NCBI RefSeq assembly: GCF_945956895.1 | Contig: NZ_CAMFJF010000002.1 | Location: forward strand, 186,001-250,000 | DNA: 64,000 nt | Direction of reading: 5' to 3' | Source of the DNA: an uncultured Allobosea sp. | GTDB lineage: Bacteria; Pseudomonadota; Alphaproteobacteria; Rhizobiales; Beijerinckiaceae | Part shown: positions 1 through 8,777 of the stretch, piece by piece | Numbering within the stretch: position 1 is the stretch's first letter | Layout of the letters: every line of letters starts with the position of its first letter | Notes under the pieces: generated by a model | Told to the model about the DNA's origin: nothing | What the model saw: only the letters and a program-made list of their open reading frames with translations | Databases searched by the model: none | Position numbers and translations under genes: made by a program

Positions 1-710
1 TGGTCGTGGAGATCGAGCACCAGCGTGGTGGCATTGCCCTTGGTCTGCGCCAGCGCATTCTTGCGGGCAATGACGAAGCCGAGGCCGGGAACGCCCTGGA
101 TGCATTTGTTCGAGGAGGCTGCGACCGCGTCGAAATAGACCTCGCGGCTGTCGAGCGGCAGGGCGCCGAAAGCGCTCATCGAGTCGATCAGCAGCCGGCG
201 GCCATGGCGCTTTGCGAGCGCGGCGATGGCCTCGACCGGGTTGCGGATGCCGCTGGTCGTCTCGCAATGGACGGTGAAGATATGGGTGATGGCGGTGTCG
301 GCCACCAGCATGCGGTCGATCTCGGCGAGATCGAGCGGGGTGTCCTCGGCAGTCTCATGCACGGCGACGGCGCGGCCGGCGATCTCCAGGATGCGCTTGG
401 CACGCTGGCCATAGGCACCGTTGATCAGGACCAGGATCTTGCCGTCGCGCGGCACGAAGGTGGTCAGCATCGCCTCGACGGCAAAGGTGCCGGAGCCCTG
501 CATCGGCACGGTGACGAAATCCTCGCCGCCATGGATGATCTTCGGCAGCTCTTCCAGAACCGCCTTGTTGATGCCGACGAAGGTCGCGTCGCGCGAACCC
601 CAATCATGCACCATCGCCTCCTTGATGGCCTTGCTGGTGGTCAGCGGGCCGGGGGTCAGGAGGAGCGGATCACCGGTTTCGGAAGAGGCAGGGCGGCGGG
701 CCTGGGCCAT
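1..710 (-). CDS. phnW: 2-aminoethylphosphonate--pyruvate transaminase, N-terminal part (cut by window edge)
   Basis: A class V PLP aminotransferase that converts 2-aminoethylphosphonate plus pyruvate into phosphonoacetaldehyde and alanine, the first step of phosphonate nitrogen/phosphorus scavenging in the cytoplasm. The N-terminus reads LLLTPGPLTTSKAIKEAM followed by HDWGSRD, the hallmark of PhnW/serine-glyoxylate-type enzymes. The QGSGTFAVEAML stretch and the PLP-lysine motif SSNKCIQGVPG (Lys about residue 202) fit PhnW better than plain serine-glyoxylate aminotransferases. About 236 of an expected ~370 residues are present; the gene runs off the left edge. The start is the ATG at 710. It is divergent from the LysR gene at 816, with a palindrome between them, so it is probably controlled by that regulator. 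Family is confident; the PhnW subtype is by motif recognition only. Confidence 0.85.
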   Translation of the reverse strand, partial: MAQARRPASSETGDPLLLTPGPLTTSKAIKEAMVHDWGSRDATFVGINKAVLEELPKIIHGGEDFVTVPMQGSGTFAVEAMLTTFVPRDGKILVLINGAYGQRAKRILEIAGRAVAVHETAEDTPLDLAEIDRMLVADTAITHIFTVHCETTSGIRNPVEAIAALAKRHGRRLLIDSMSAFGALPLDSREVYFDAVAASSNKCIQGVPGLGFVIARKNALAQTKGNATTLVLDLHD

Positions 711-796
711 GATGGTCTCGCGATGTGTTGCGGCGGATGACCCGGACGCTAGGACCGCGATTGACATAGGTCCAATACATCGTTTCCATATCTTGC

Positions 797-811
797 ATAG
801 ATAGGATCTAT
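797..811. promoter_or_regulatory. Palindrome in the phnW / LysR divergent promoter
   Basis: ATAGAT-AGG-ATCTAT is a perfect 6-bp inverted repeat that ends four bases before the LysR start codon, inside the 105-bp divergent spacer. The position suits an autoregulatory operator or activator site. Assignment to the LysR protein is inferred from position. Confidence 0.45.
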
Positions 812-815
812 AGAT

Positions 816-1694
816 ATGGCCATTAGCTATTCCGGCCTTGCGGCCTTCCACGCCGTCGCCGAGGCGCAGAGCTTCACCGGCGCGGCCAAGACGCGCCATG
901 TCAGCCAGCCGACCCTCTCCGCTCAGGTCCGCGGACTGGAAGACGCCTATGGCGTGCGCCTGTTCGATCGCGCCGGGCGGCAGGTGAAGCTGACCCCGCT
1001 CGGGCAGAGCCTCTTCGTAGTGACAGCGAGGCTATTCGCGGCCGAGGACGAGGCGGAATCGCTGCTCGCCGGCAGCCGCACCTTGCAGCGCGGCCATCTG
1101 CGGATCGCAGCCGACAGCGCCACCCATGTGATGGCGGCGCTGGCCCGGATGCGCGAGCGCTATCCGGGCCTGACCTTCTCGCTGACGATCGGCAATTCCT
1201 CTGAAGTCGTCGACCAGATCATGGATTTCGCCGCCGATGTCGCGATCACGGCGCGCGCCAATTCCGATCCGCGCATCCACAGCGTCCGGCTGCGCTCCGA
1301 CGATCTCGTCGCCTTCGTCTCGGACCAGCACGAGCTTGCCCGGCACGACCAGATCCCGATCGAGGCCTTCGCCGGCCAGGACATCGTGCTGCGCGAGCGC
1401 GGCTCGATCACGCGCGAGGTCTTCGAGAACAGGCTCTCCGCCGCCGGCATCAAGCCTGCGAACCTGCTTGAGGTGCAGTCGCGCGAGGCTGTCCGCGAGG
1501 CCGTTGCCTTCGGCTTCGGGATCGGCGTGGTCTTCGCCGCCGAGTTCAAGCCGGAAGCCGGCCTGAAGCGCATCATCATCACCGGCGCCGATTTCGACGT
1601 CGGCGAGTACATCGTCTGCCGGGCCGAGCGCCAGCGCCTGCCCCTCGTGCGAAGCTTCTTCGAAATGGTTCAGGACGTGATCGAGACGCGTTGA
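816..1694 (+). CDS. LysR-family transcriptional regulator, probably of phnW
   Basis: 292 residues, normal for the LysR family. The N-terminal winged helix-turn-helix is clear (AAFHAVAEAQSFTGAAK, then VSQPTLSAQVRGLEDAYGVRLFDR, about residues 8-55). The effector-binding domain follows from about residue 90 (GHLRIAADSATHVM) to the end. It is transcribed away from phnW across a 105-bp spacer, the usual arrangement for a LysR regulator and its target, so the coinducer may be a phosphonate or amino-donor metabolite. The ATG at 816 has only a weak ribosome-binding sequence (GGA nine bases upstream). Target and ligand are inferred from context. Confidence 0.85.
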   Translation: MAISYSGLAAFHAVAEAQSFTGAAKTRHVSQPTLSAQVRGLEDAYGVRLFDRAGRQVKLTPLGQSLFVVTARLFAAEDEAESLLAGSRTLQRGHLRIAADSATHVMAALARMRERYPGLTFSLTIGNSSEVVDQIMDFAADVAITARANSDPRIHSVRLRSDDLVAFVSDQHELARHDQIPIEAFAGQDIVLRERGSITREVFENRLSAAGIKPANLLEVQSREAVREAVAFGFGIGVVFAAEFKPEAGLKRIIITGADFDVGEYIVCRAERQRLPLVRSFFEMVQDVIETR

Positions 1695-1748
1695 AGCCGA
1701 CGACGCTGCCCCTGCCCCTTGCGCAAATTGACAAGCCGGACAAAGATA

Positions 1749-1765
1749 TTTCAAACTTAAAATAT
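1749..1765. promoter_or_regulatory. Shared operator-like motif, copy 1 (FAD monooxygenase promoter)
   Basis: TTTCAAACTTAAAATAT lies 22 bp upstream of the monooxygenase start, just after a TTGACA-like hexamer near 1728. The same 17-mer with one change (TTTCAAGCTTAAAATAT) lies upstream of livK at 8778-8794. The core TTTCAAGCTTAAAA is nearly palindromic, as expected for a dimeric repressor such as a MarR or IclR protein. The regulator is not identified. Confidence 0.55.
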
Positions 1766-1786
1766 TAGACTTGGGGGGACGGGCAG

Positions 1787-3031
1787 ATGCAGGTTATCAT
1801 CGTCGGCGGCGGCATTGGTGGATTGACCCTGGCGCTGATGCTCCATGCGCGCGGTATCGGAGCGACGATCTACGAGCAGGCCAGCGAGATTCGCGAGGTC
1901 GGCGTCGGCATCAACACCCTGCCCCATGCCATCCGCGAGCTCGCCGATCTCGGCCTGCTGCCGGCGCTCGACGCGGTCGGCATCCGCACGCGCGAATTGC
2001 ACTACATGAACCGCTTCGGGCAGACCGTCTGGCGCGAGCCGCGCGGCCTGCATGCCGGCGCGCCGGTACCGCAATTCTCGATCCATCGCGGTCGTTTGCA
2101 GAAGGTCATCCGCGACGCGGTCGCCGAGCGGCTGGGCGAGGATGCGATTCGCACCGGACGCCGGCTGCAAGGCTTCATCCAGGACGAGGGCGGCGTCACC
2201 GCGCATTTCAGCGATACCCGCTTCGGCGAGGGGGGCAAGACGGCTCGCGGCGACATCCTGATCGGCGCCGATGGCATCCACTCGGCCGTGCGCGCCTTCT
2301 ATTTCCCGAACCAGGGACCGCCGCGCTGGCAGGGCGTGCAGATGTGGCGCGGCGCCTGCGACTGGCCCGTCTTCCTCGACGGCGAGAGCATGATCATCGC
2401 CGGCGGCATGGCCGGCAAGCTCGTGCTCTACCCGATCGGCGAGGGCGCGACGCCGCAGACGCGCCTGCTGAACTGGGTCGTCAATATCCGCACCGGCGAT
2501 CCCGAGCGGCCGCCGCCGAAGGAGGCCTGGTCGAAGCCCGGCCGGCTCGAGGACGTGCTGCCCTTCGCCAGGCGCTTCAGCGTGCCGGAGGTCGATGTTC
2601 TCGCCCTGATCCGGGCGACCTCGACTTTCTGGGAATATCCGATGTGCGACCGCGATCCGCTGCCGCGCTGGACCCATGGCCGCGTGACGCTGCTCGGCGA
2701 CGCCGCGCATCCGATGTACCCGGTCGGCTCCAACGGCGCTTCGCAGGCGATCCTCGATGCGCGCTGCCTCGCCGACTGGCTGGCGAAGGCCGAGCATCCG
2801 CGCCAAGCGCTGGCCGCCTATGAAGCACAGCGCCTGCCGGCGACGGCGGAGGTCGTGGCGATGAACCGGGTCGGCGGGCCGGAGCGCGTCATCGACGCGG
2901 TGGAAGCGCTGGCGCCGCAGGGCTTCGACGATATCGAGCAGGTGCTCGACCACGCATCACGCGAGCAGATCGTCAAGGGCTATGCCGGCAAGGCGGGATT
3001 CTCGACGGAGCAATTGGTGCGGAAGGGATAG
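1787..3031 (+). CDS. FAD-dependent aromatic monooxygenase (PhzS / salicylate hydroxylase-like)
   Basis: A class A flavoprotein monooxygenase that would hydroxylate an aromatic substrate using NAD(P)H and O2. The N-terminal Rossmann FAD motif is VIIVGGGIGGLTLALMLHARG (from residue 3). The DG motif is ILIGADGIHSAVR (about 158-170) and the second FAD motif is GRVTLLGDAAHPMYPVGSNGASQAI (about 297-321). The length, 414 residues, is normal. The protein resembles annotated 'flavin-dependent oxidoreductases' close to PhzS and 3-hydroxybenzoate 6-hydroxylase; the substrate cannot be read from sequence. It lies upstream of and convergent with a cupin gene and the first Liv operon, and shares a promoter motif with livK. 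Uptake and hydroxylation of the same aromatic compound is therefore plausible. Confidence 0.85.
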   Translation: MQVIIVGGGIGGLTLALMLHARGIGATIYEQASEIREVGVGINTLPHAIRELADLGLLPALDAVGIRTRELHYMNRFGQTVWREPRGLHAGAPVPQFSIHRGRLQKVIRDAVAERLGEDAIRTGRRLQGFIQDEGGVTAHFSDTRFGEGGKTARGDILIGADGIHSAVRAFYFPNQGPPRWQGVQMWRGACDWPVFLDGESMIIAGGMAGKLVLYPIGEGATPQTRLLNWVVNIRTGDPERPPPKEAWSKPGRLEDVLPFARRFSVPEVDVLALIRATSTFWEYPMCDRDPLPRWTHGRVTLLGDAAHPMYPVGSNGASQAILDARCLADWLAKAEHPRQALAAYEAQRLPATAEVVAMNRVGGPERVIDAVEALAPQGFDDIEQVLDHASREQIVKGYAGKAGFSTEQLVRKG

Positions 3032-3060
3032 AGCCGCTATCGCGTTTCCAAAGGCGCGTG

Positions 3061-3155
3061 TCATCCCGGACGGAGCGAAGCGGAGATCCGGGATCCATTC
3101 CTGAACCTTGATCTGAAGCGTTCCGGAATGGATCCCGGGTCAAGCCCGGGATGAC
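3061..3155. repeat. Palindromic intergenic repeat, GATCCCGG family, copy A
   Basis: The left arm contains TCATCCCGGAC..AGCGAAGCGGAGATCCGGGATCC and the right arm GGATCCCGGGTCAAGCCCGGGATGA, forming a long hairpin. Related copies occur at 3828, 7388, 26120 and 56568. It is followed at about 3190-3285 by a different hairpin type (GTCGGGCTTGCCCCGAC, then GCTCGCCACAAGGGCGAGC). There is no gene between 3032 and 3319; these repeats fill it. Confidence 0.8.
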
Positions 3156-3319
3156 GATGTGGTTCCGAGAGAAACCAGATGTTCCGAAGCGTCATGGTCG
3201 GGCTTGCCCCGACCATCCGCGTCTTCCTTCATGCCATGCGGCGTTCAAGACGTGGATGCTCGCCACAAGGGCGAGCATGACGGCGTGGTTCCGCGAGCAA
3301 TCGTTGAAGCGACCTGCCC

Positions 3320-3778
3320 TCAACCCGCGTCAGGCGGCGGCGGCAGGAAGTCGACCTCGTGCTTGGCCGAAAGGGCGACGACATCGGCCGGCTTCTGCTC
3401 GGCCATGGAATGCAGGCCCCAGAACAGGTCGTAGAGCCGCGCGGTCGGCGAGACCCAGAACAGGCACTTCACCGTCGCGTCGCTCTTGTTGAACAGGCCA
3501 TGCGGGATATTGCGCGGCAGCTTGATCAAGTCGCCGGCGGTGGCGAAGCTTTCCTTGCCGTCGAGCAGCAGGTCGAGCCGGCCTTCCAGCATATAGATGA
3601 ACTCGTCCTGCGTCGTATGGATATGCGGCGGCACGAAGGTGCCGGGCGGCAAGGTCGCGTGCCAGGAGAAGCTCTCCTCGGTCAGCGTCTTCGGCACATA
3701 GGTCTGGCCGAGGATGCTCCAGGAAATGCCGTCGAGGCCTTCATTGGCGCGCGTCACGCCGGCAGTCAGCGGGTTCAT
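3320..3778 (-). CDS. Cupin-domain protein, quercetinase-like
   Basis: A single-domain cupin of 152 residues. The metal-binding motif is complete: PPHIHTTQDEFIYMLEGRLDLLLDG gives two His and one Glu, and GDLIKLPRNIPHGL supplies the third His. The start chosen is the ATG at 3778, which has GAGAGGAAAC just upstream; a longer frame to 3820 has no ribosome-binding site. It lies downstream of the Liv operon on the same strand and convergent with the monooxygenase, separated from livF by a repeat. Such cupins are often aromatic-ring or flavonoid dioxygenases or isomerases in catabolic clusters, but a binding role cannot be excluded. Confidence 0.75.
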   Translation of the reverse strand: MNPLTAGVTRANEGLDGISWSILGQTYVPKTLTEESFSWHATLPPGTFVPPHIHTTQDEFIYMLEGRLDLLLDGKESFATAGDLIKLPRNIPHGLFNKSDATVKCLFWVSPTARLYDLFWGLHSMAEQKPADVVALSAKHEVDFLPPPPDAG

Positions 3779-3827
3779 GAGTGTTTCCTCTCTGTTGGTG
3801 ATGGGCTGATCGTAGAACACATCGTCA

Positions 3828-3930
3828 TCCCGGACACAGCGAAGCGGAGATCCGGGATCCGTCGTCGAGCGCCGGCGTCCTTCAATGGATCCCGGCTCGG
3901 CGCGGCTTTCGCCGCTTGGCCGGGACGACG
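3828..3930. repeat. Palindromic intergenic repeat, GATCCCGG family, copy B
   Basis: The left arm is TCATCCCGGACACAGCGAAG followed by CGGAGATCCGGGATCC; the right arm is GGATCCCGGCTC and CTTGGCCGGGACGA. It occupies most of the gap between the cupin and livF. Confidence 0.75.
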
Positions 3931-3978
3931 GCGCGGGTGGAATATCCGAAGGAACAAAACCTCAATTGTCCTATGCCC

Positions 3979-4677
3979 TTAGAAATGCAGGAAGCGGTCC
4001 TTCACGGCGCTGTCGCTACGCAACTCCGCGCTGGAACCGCGCCAGACGACGCGGCCTTTCTCCAGCACGACATGGCGGTCGGCGATCCGGACCAGCGCGT
4101 CGACATTCTTGTCGATGACAAGGATCGACTCGCCTTCTGCCTTCAGGGCCGTCAGGCAGCTCCAGATCTCCTCGCGGATCAGGGGGGCGAGCCCCTCGGT
4201 CGCCTCGTCGAGGATGATCAATTTGGGATTGGTCATCAGCGCCCGGCCGATCGCCAGCATCTGCTGCTCACCGCCGGAAAGCTGGTTGCCGCGGTTCTCC
4301 CGCCGCTCCTTGAGGCGCGGGAAGAAGGTGTAGATGCGCTCCAGGTTCCAGCGCTTCTTGCCGGAGCGGTCGGCGGCGGTCGCGATCAGGTTCTCCTCGA
4401 CCGAGAGCGTCGGGAAGATCTGGCGGCCTTCCGGCACGAGGCCGATCCCGGCTTGCGCGATACGGAAGGGCGCCGCACCTGTCAGGTCGCGCCCGCCGAA
4501 AGCGATCTTTCCGGCCTTTGCCGGCAGCAGCCCCATGATCGAACGCACGGTCGTGGTCTTGCCCATGCCGTTGCGGCCGAGCAGGGTCACCACCTCCCCC
4601 TCGCCCACGGCAAGGTCGACCCCGAACAGGATCTGCGCCTCGCCATAGCCGGCATCGAGCCCTTCGACGCTGAGCAT
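3979..4677 (-). CDS. Liv-type ABC transporter ATP-binding protein (LivF-like), system 1
   Basis: 232 residues, typical of LivF. Walker A is GRNGMGKTT (about 33-41), the signature is QLSGGEQQMLAIGRAL (about 132-147) and Walker B is LIILDEATEGLAP. The protein is cytoplasmic and pairs with LivG to energise a branched-chain-amino-acid-type importer. The stop lies 3.2 kb from the FAD monooxygenase gene; livG ends two bases upstream of this start. Hydrophobic amino acid and aromatic acid ligands are both known for this family; the catabolic neighbours favour an aromatic or amide substrate, as inference. Confidence 0.88.
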   Translation of the reverse strand: MLSVEGLDAGYGEAQILFGVDLAVGEGEVVTLLGRNGMGKTTTVRSIMGLLPAKAGKIAFGGRDLTGAAPFRIAQAGIGLVPEGRQIFPTLSVEENLIATAADRSGKKRWNLERIYTFFPRLKERRENRGNQLSGGEQQMLAIGRALMTNPKLIILDEATEGLAPLIREEIWSCLTALKAEGESILVIDKNVDALVRIADRHVVLEKGRVVWRGSSAELRSDSAVKDRFLHF

Positions 4678-4679
4678 CG

Positions 4680-5429
4680 CTAGCCCTCCTCGCCGAGATA
4701 GGCCTGCCGCACGGCCGGATCGGCCCTGACCGCCGCCGGCTCGCCGGAAGCGATGACGCCGCCATAGACCAGAACGGTGACACGATCGGCCAGCGCGAAG
4801 ACGGCGCTCATGTCGTGCTCCACCAGCAGCATGGCGAAGCGGCCCTTCAGGCTGTTCAGCAGAGCGATCAGGCGCTCGCCTTCTTCATGCCCGACGCCGG
4901 CGAGCGGTTCGTCGAGCAGGATGAGCTTCGGCTGCAGGGTCAGCGCCATCGCGATCTCGAGGGCGCGCTTCTCGCCATGCGATAGGCTGCCGGCCGGCGC
5001 ATGGGCGCGCTCGGTCAGTCCGACGGCCTCCAGCGCCTCCCAGGCGGGTTCGTTGAGCGCTTCGTCGCCGGCAGCGTCGCGGAAGAGCGAGAGCGGGTGG
5101 GCGCTATGCGCCTGCACGCCGAGCGCGACATTCTCCAGCGCCGAGAGCGAGGGAATCGTCGAGGTGATCTGGAAGGTGCGGGCGAGGCCGGCCCGCGCCC
5201 GCGCCTGCGGCGGCAGGCGGGTGATGTCCTGCCCGTCGAACAGGATCGCTCCAGAATCGGGCCTGAGCGTCCCGGAAATCTGATGGACCAGCGTGGTCTT
5301 GCCGGCGCCGTTCGGGCCGATCAGCGCGTGGAGCTCGCCGGGCGCGATGGTGAGGTCGACCCCGTTGGTGACCTTGAGAGCGCCGAACGACTTGGCGAGG
5401 CCTTTGAGTGCGAGCGCCGGCTCAGCCAT
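4680..5429 (-). CDS. Liv-type ABC transporter ATP-binding protein (LivG-like), system 1
   Basis: 249 residues. Walker A is GPNGAGKTTLVHQ (about 37-49), then Q-loop region RTFQI, signature SLSHGEKRALEIAM (about 148-161; LSHGE rather than the usual LSYGQ) and Walker B LILLDEPLAGVGHEE. The C-terminal AVRQAYLG motif (YLGEEG end) is diagnostic of LivG. It overlaps the end of livM by eight bases, showing tight operon packing. Confidence 0.88.
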   Translation of the reverse strand: MAEPALALKGLAKSFGALKVTNGVDLTIAPGELHALIGPNGAGKTTLVHQISGTLRPDSGAILFDGQDITRLPPQARARAGLARTFQITSTIPSLSALENVALGVQAHSAHPLSLFRDAAGDEALNEPAWEALEAVGLTERAHAPAGSLSHGEKRALEIAMALTLQPKLILLDEPLAGVGHEEGERLIALLNSLKGRFAMLLVEHDMSAVFALADRVTVLVYGGVIASGEPAAVRADPAVRQAYLGEEG

Positions 5430-6417
5430 CGCGGCGCCCCCTCAGCTTGTTGGCGAGGCCCGCGATGCCGCCATGGGTGAACAGCACGAAGAGCACGATC
5501 AGGGGCCCGAAGATCACCTTCCAGTTCTGCGTCAGGCTGGAGAGCACGTCCTCGGTGACGAGGAAGGCGAGCGCGCCGAGGATCGCGCCATAGAGCGAGC
5601 CGACACCGCCGAGCACGACCATGAAGATCAGTTCGCCAGAGCGCGACCAGGACATATAGGCCGGGCTGACGAAATCGGTCTGGTTGGCAAGGAGGAAGCC
5701 GGACAGACCCGCCATCATGCCGCTGATCACATAGGCGCCGAGCCGGACATGGTCGACGTCGTAACCGGTGACGGTGACGCGCACGGAATTCTCGCGTGCC
5801 GCCCGCAGCACGCGGCCGAAGCGCGAGGCGACGAGCCGCCGCGCCAGCCAGTAGCAGAAGGCCAGCGTGCCGAGTGCGATATAGTAGAAGCCGGTGCGAT
5901 TGCCGAAGATCTCGCGGCCGAAGAGCGTGCTCTTCTCGTAGAGCGTCAGGCCGTCATCGCCGCCATAGGCCGAGAGCGCCTGCGCGAAATAGAAGGCCAT
6001 CTGCCCGAAGGCCAGCGTGATCATGATGAAGGCGACGCCGCGCGTGCGCAGCGAGACGTAGCCGGTGATCGCGGCGAAGACGGTGCAGGCGAGGAGGATG
6101 ACCGGCAGCGCGACGAGAAGCTCGGTCTGCCCCTCGCTGATCAGGATACCGGCGCCATAGGCGCCGATGCCGATATAGGCGGCGTGACCGAAGGAGATCA
6201 GCCCGCCGATGCCAAGGACGAGGTCGAGCGAAAGCGCCGCGATGGCGAAGATCATCGCCCGCGTCACCAGCGTCAGCCAATGCCCGGGCAGGCCGAGCGC
6301 GGACGCCAGCGGCAACAGGGCGAGCAGCGCGAAGATGACGAGCGGGGCGAGCCGGCGCACCATTGGCGCTTGCGGCCGCGTCGCGGTCGCCGCCGGGTTC
6401 GAAGAGATGCCCGCCAT
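5422..6417 (-). CDS. Liv-type ABC transporter permease (LivM-like), system 1
   Basis: 331 residues from the ATG at 6417, two bases after the livH stop. The protein is strongly hydrophobic, with about eight to ten membrane segments. It contains the LivM signature ALSLDLVLGIGGLISFGHAAYIG (split here around residues 50-75) and the cytoplasmic loop RAARENSVRVTVTGYDV that contacts the ATPases. A longer in-frame reading toward 7392 overlaps livH and is an artefact. With LivH it forms the membrane channel. Confidence 0.87.
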   Translation of the reverse strand: MAGISSNPAATATRPQAPMVRRLAPLVIFALLALLPLASALGLPGHWLTLVTRAMIFAIAALSLDLVLGIGGLISFGHAAYIGIGAYGAGILISEGQTELLVALPVILLACTVFAAITGYVSLRTRGVAFIMITLAFGQMAFYFAQALSAYGGDDGLTLYEKSTLFGREIFGNRTGFYYIALGTLAFCYWLARRLVASRFGRVLRAARENSVRVTVTGYDVDHVRLGAYVISGMMAGLSGFLLANQTDFVSPAYMSWSRSGELIFMVVLGGVGSLYGAILGALAFLVTEDVLSSLTQNWKVIFGPLIVLFVLFTHGGIAGLANKLRGRRDG

Positions 6418-6419
6418 GC

Positions 6420-7346
6420 TCACGAGCGCCCCTTGGCCGGCAGCAGGCCTTCCGGCCGGACGAAGAGCACCGCCGCCATGACCAGATAGATCAGCATCGA
6501 GGAGAGCGCGGCGCCGGTTGCTCGGGCCGAGGCCGGCGCCATGAACAGGCGGAGCAGGTCGTTCATCGAGGAGCGGCCAAGCGTGTCGACAAGGCCGACG
6601 ATCAGCGCGCCGACGAAGGCGCCGCGGATCGAGCCGATGCCGCCAACGACGATGACGACGAAGGCGAGGATCAGCACCGTGTCGCCCATGCCGGGCTCGA
6701 CCGAGAGGATCGGCGCCGCCATCGCCCCGGCGAAGCCCGCGAGCATGGTGCCGAAGGCGAAGACGATCATGAAGAGCTTGCGGATATCGACGCCGAGCGC
6801 CGAGACCATCGGCGCATTCGAGGCCCCTGCCCTGAGCAGCATGCCGGTGCGGGTCTTCTCGACGACGAACCAGAGCAGCGCGCCGACACCCAGGCCCGCC
6901 GCGATCAGGGCGAAACGGTAGACGGGATAGAGGATGCCGTCCATCAGCCGGACATTGCCGGAGAGGAATTCCGGCACCGGCACCGAGAGCGGCGCCGCGC
7001 CCCAGATCATCTTCACCGCCTGGTTGAGCAGCAAGATCAGGCCGAAGGTGGCGAGCACCTGATCGAGATGGTCGCGTTCGTAGAGATGCCGGAAGACCAG
7101 GAATTCCAGCGCAAGCCCCAGCAGCAGCGCCGCCGCCAGCGCGAGCACGAGACCGAGCAGGAAGGAGCCGGTCAGGGAGACGAACGTCACGGCAAGATAG
7201 GCGCCCAGCATGTACTGGACGCCATGGGCCAGGTTGATGAAGTCCATCACGCCGAAAACCAGCGTCAGTCCGGCCGCGACCAGGAACAGCAGGACGCCGA
7301 ACTGGAGGCCGTTCAGGAGCTGGACGATCAGGAGGCTGAGAGTCAT
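6420..7346 (-). CDS. Liv-type ABC transporter permease (LivH-like), system 1
   Basis: 308 residues, multi-spanning. The N-terminus FGVMDFINLAHGVQYMLGAYLA is the LivH signature, and FVVIVVGGIGSIRGAFVGALIVGLV near residues 210-235 is the conserved late loop. It is the first membrane gene after livK and is separated from it by a palindromic repeat (7388-7508). Such a hairpin between the binding protein and permease genes may raise binding-protein mRNA relative to the rest. Confidence 0.87.
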   Translation of the reverse strand: MTLSLLIVQLLNGLQFGVLLFLVAAGLTLVFGVMDFINLAHGVQYMLGAYLAVTFVSLTGSFLLGLVLALAAALLLGLALEFLVFRHLYERDHLDQVLATFGLILLLNQAVKMIWGAAPLSVPVPEFLSGNVRLMDGILYPVYRFALIAAGLGVGALLWFVVEKTRTGMLLRAGASNAPMVSALGVDIRKLFMIVFAFGTMLAGFAGAMAAPILSVEPGMGDTVLILAFVVIVVGGIGSIRGAFVGALIVGLVDTLGRSSMNDLLRLFMAPASARATGAALSSMLIYLVMAAVLFVRPEGLLPAKGRS

Positions 7347-7387
7347 GGGATCGGTGGCTCGCTCTGCCGTCGCGATCAGGCTCGACC

Positions 7388-7508
7388 GTCATTCCGGGCG
7401 TAGCGAAGCGGAGACCCGGAATCCATCATGGAGCGCATCCCCTGCAGGGCTTGCCCTTCGATGGATCCCGGATCAGCGCCGCTTCGCGGCTTGTCCGGGA
7501 TGACGGCG
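7388..7508. repeat. Palindromic intergenic repeat, GATCCCGG family, copy C
   Basis: GTCATTCCGGGCGTAGCGAA through GCTTGTCCGGGATGAC. It sits inside the Liv operon between livH and livK, so it would be transcribed as a strong hairpin. Confidence 0.75.
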
Positions 7509-7531
7509 GCGGACGTGGTGCCGAGGCACCC

Positions 7532-8704
7532 TTACTTCAGCGCGCAATCCTTGGCGTGCGGATCGGCATAGTCGCTGAACACCTTCTGGGCGATCTCGGT
7601 CTGGAACTTGCCGTCGGCGCGCTTGGCGACCTTGACGAGATAGAAGTCCTGGATCGGGTAGCCGTTGGTGTTGAACTTGAACTTGCCGCGCAGCGAGGTG
7701 AAATCGGCCTTCTTGATCGCCTCGCGCAGCTTGTCGGCATTGCCGGCGCCGCCCGCCGCCTTCACGGCGGAATCGATCAGCATGGCCGCGTCGTAAGACT
7801 GCTGGGCATAGGAGCCGGGCACGATCTTGTAAGCCGCCTCATAGGCTTTGACGAAGTCCTTCGTCTGCGGGTTATCCATGTTGGGCGCCCAGGTCATGCC
7901 GCCATAGAGGCCGACCGCGGCGTCCTGCTGCGCCGGCAAGGTCGATTCATCGACCGTGAAGGCGGAGAGGAACGGGATCTTGCCCTGCAGACCGGCCTGC
8001 GACCACTGCTTGACGAAATTGACGCCAAGCCCACCGGGCAGGAAGGCGAAGACGACATCGGGCTTGGACGAGGCGATCTTGGCGAGGTCGGCCGAGAAAT
8101 CCATCGCATTCAGCGGGGCATAGACCTCGTCGACGATCTCACCCTTGAAGTAGCGCTTGAAACCGGCGAGCGAGTCCTTACCCGCCTGGTAGTTCGGCGC
8201 GATGATATAGGCCTTCTTGTAGTTCTGGTCCTGCGCGTATTTGCCGAGAACCTCGTGCACCTGATCGTTTTGATAGGAGGTGACGAAGAAGTTCTTGTTG
8301 CAGGCCTTGCCGGCCATGGTCGAGGGGCCGGCATTCGGGCTGATCAGAAAGGCGCCGGAATCGAGCACGGGCTTGGCGATCGCGCCGAGGATGTTCGAGA
8401 AGACCGGGCCGACGACGAAGGCCGGCTTCTCGCTCTCGACGAACGAACGCACGCGCTCGACCGCGACATCGGGCTTCAGCTCGTCGTCGATCACGGTGAT
8501 CTTGACCGGCACGCCGCCGAGCTTGCCGCCGTTCTTGTCGACCGCGAGCTGGAAGCCGTCGCGGACCTGCTGGCCAAGCGAGGCGGCCGGGCCGGTCAGC
8601 ACGCTGACCACGCCGATCTTGATCGGCTCCTGCGCCTGCGCGGAAGCGATGGACAGAGCCAGCGCGCCGCAACCGAGTGCCAGACCGAACCTGAATGCCG
8701 TCAT
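7532..8704 (-). CDS. Liv-type ABC transporter substrate-binding protein (LivK-like), system 1
   Basis: 390 residues. The start is the ATG at 8704, giving a clean Sec signal peptide (MTAFRFGLALGCGALALSIA, cleavage after AQA near residue 24); a longer reading to 8773 adds an unlikely N-terminus. The mature protein begins EPIKIGVVSVLTGPAASLGQQVRDG, the type I periplasmic-binding fold. Later SQPDV-like and TFLSAF segments follow the ABC amide/aromatic binding family. The 8778 motif lies about 74 bp upstream. Proteins of this subfamily often bind aromatic acids or short amides rather than leucine. Confidence 0.85.
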   Translation of the reverse strand: MTAFRFGLALGCGALALSIASAQAQEPIKIGVVSVLTGPAASLGQQVRDGFQLAVDKNGGKLGGVPVKITVIDDELKPDVAVERVRSFVESEKPAFVVGPVFSNILGAIAKPVLDSGAFLISPNAGPSTMAGKACNKNFFVTSYQNDQVHEVLGKYAQDQNYKKAYIIAPNYQAGKDSLAGFKRYFKGEIVDEVYAPLNAMDFSADLAKIASSKPDVVFAFLPGGLGVNFVKQWSQAGLQGKIPFLSAFTVDESTLPAQQDAAVGLYGGMTWAPNMDNPQTKDFVKAYEAAYKIVPGSYAQQSYDAAMLIDSAVKAAGGAGNADKLREAIKKADFTSLRGKFKFNTNGYPIQDFYLVKVAKRADGKFQTEIAQKVFSDYADPHAKDCALK

Positions 8705-8777
8705 CGATGCTCTCCCGGACGAATGTGAAGCGCGGCCGCGTTCCCTCGGATTTCTTTGGCTCGCGCAGACCATAATG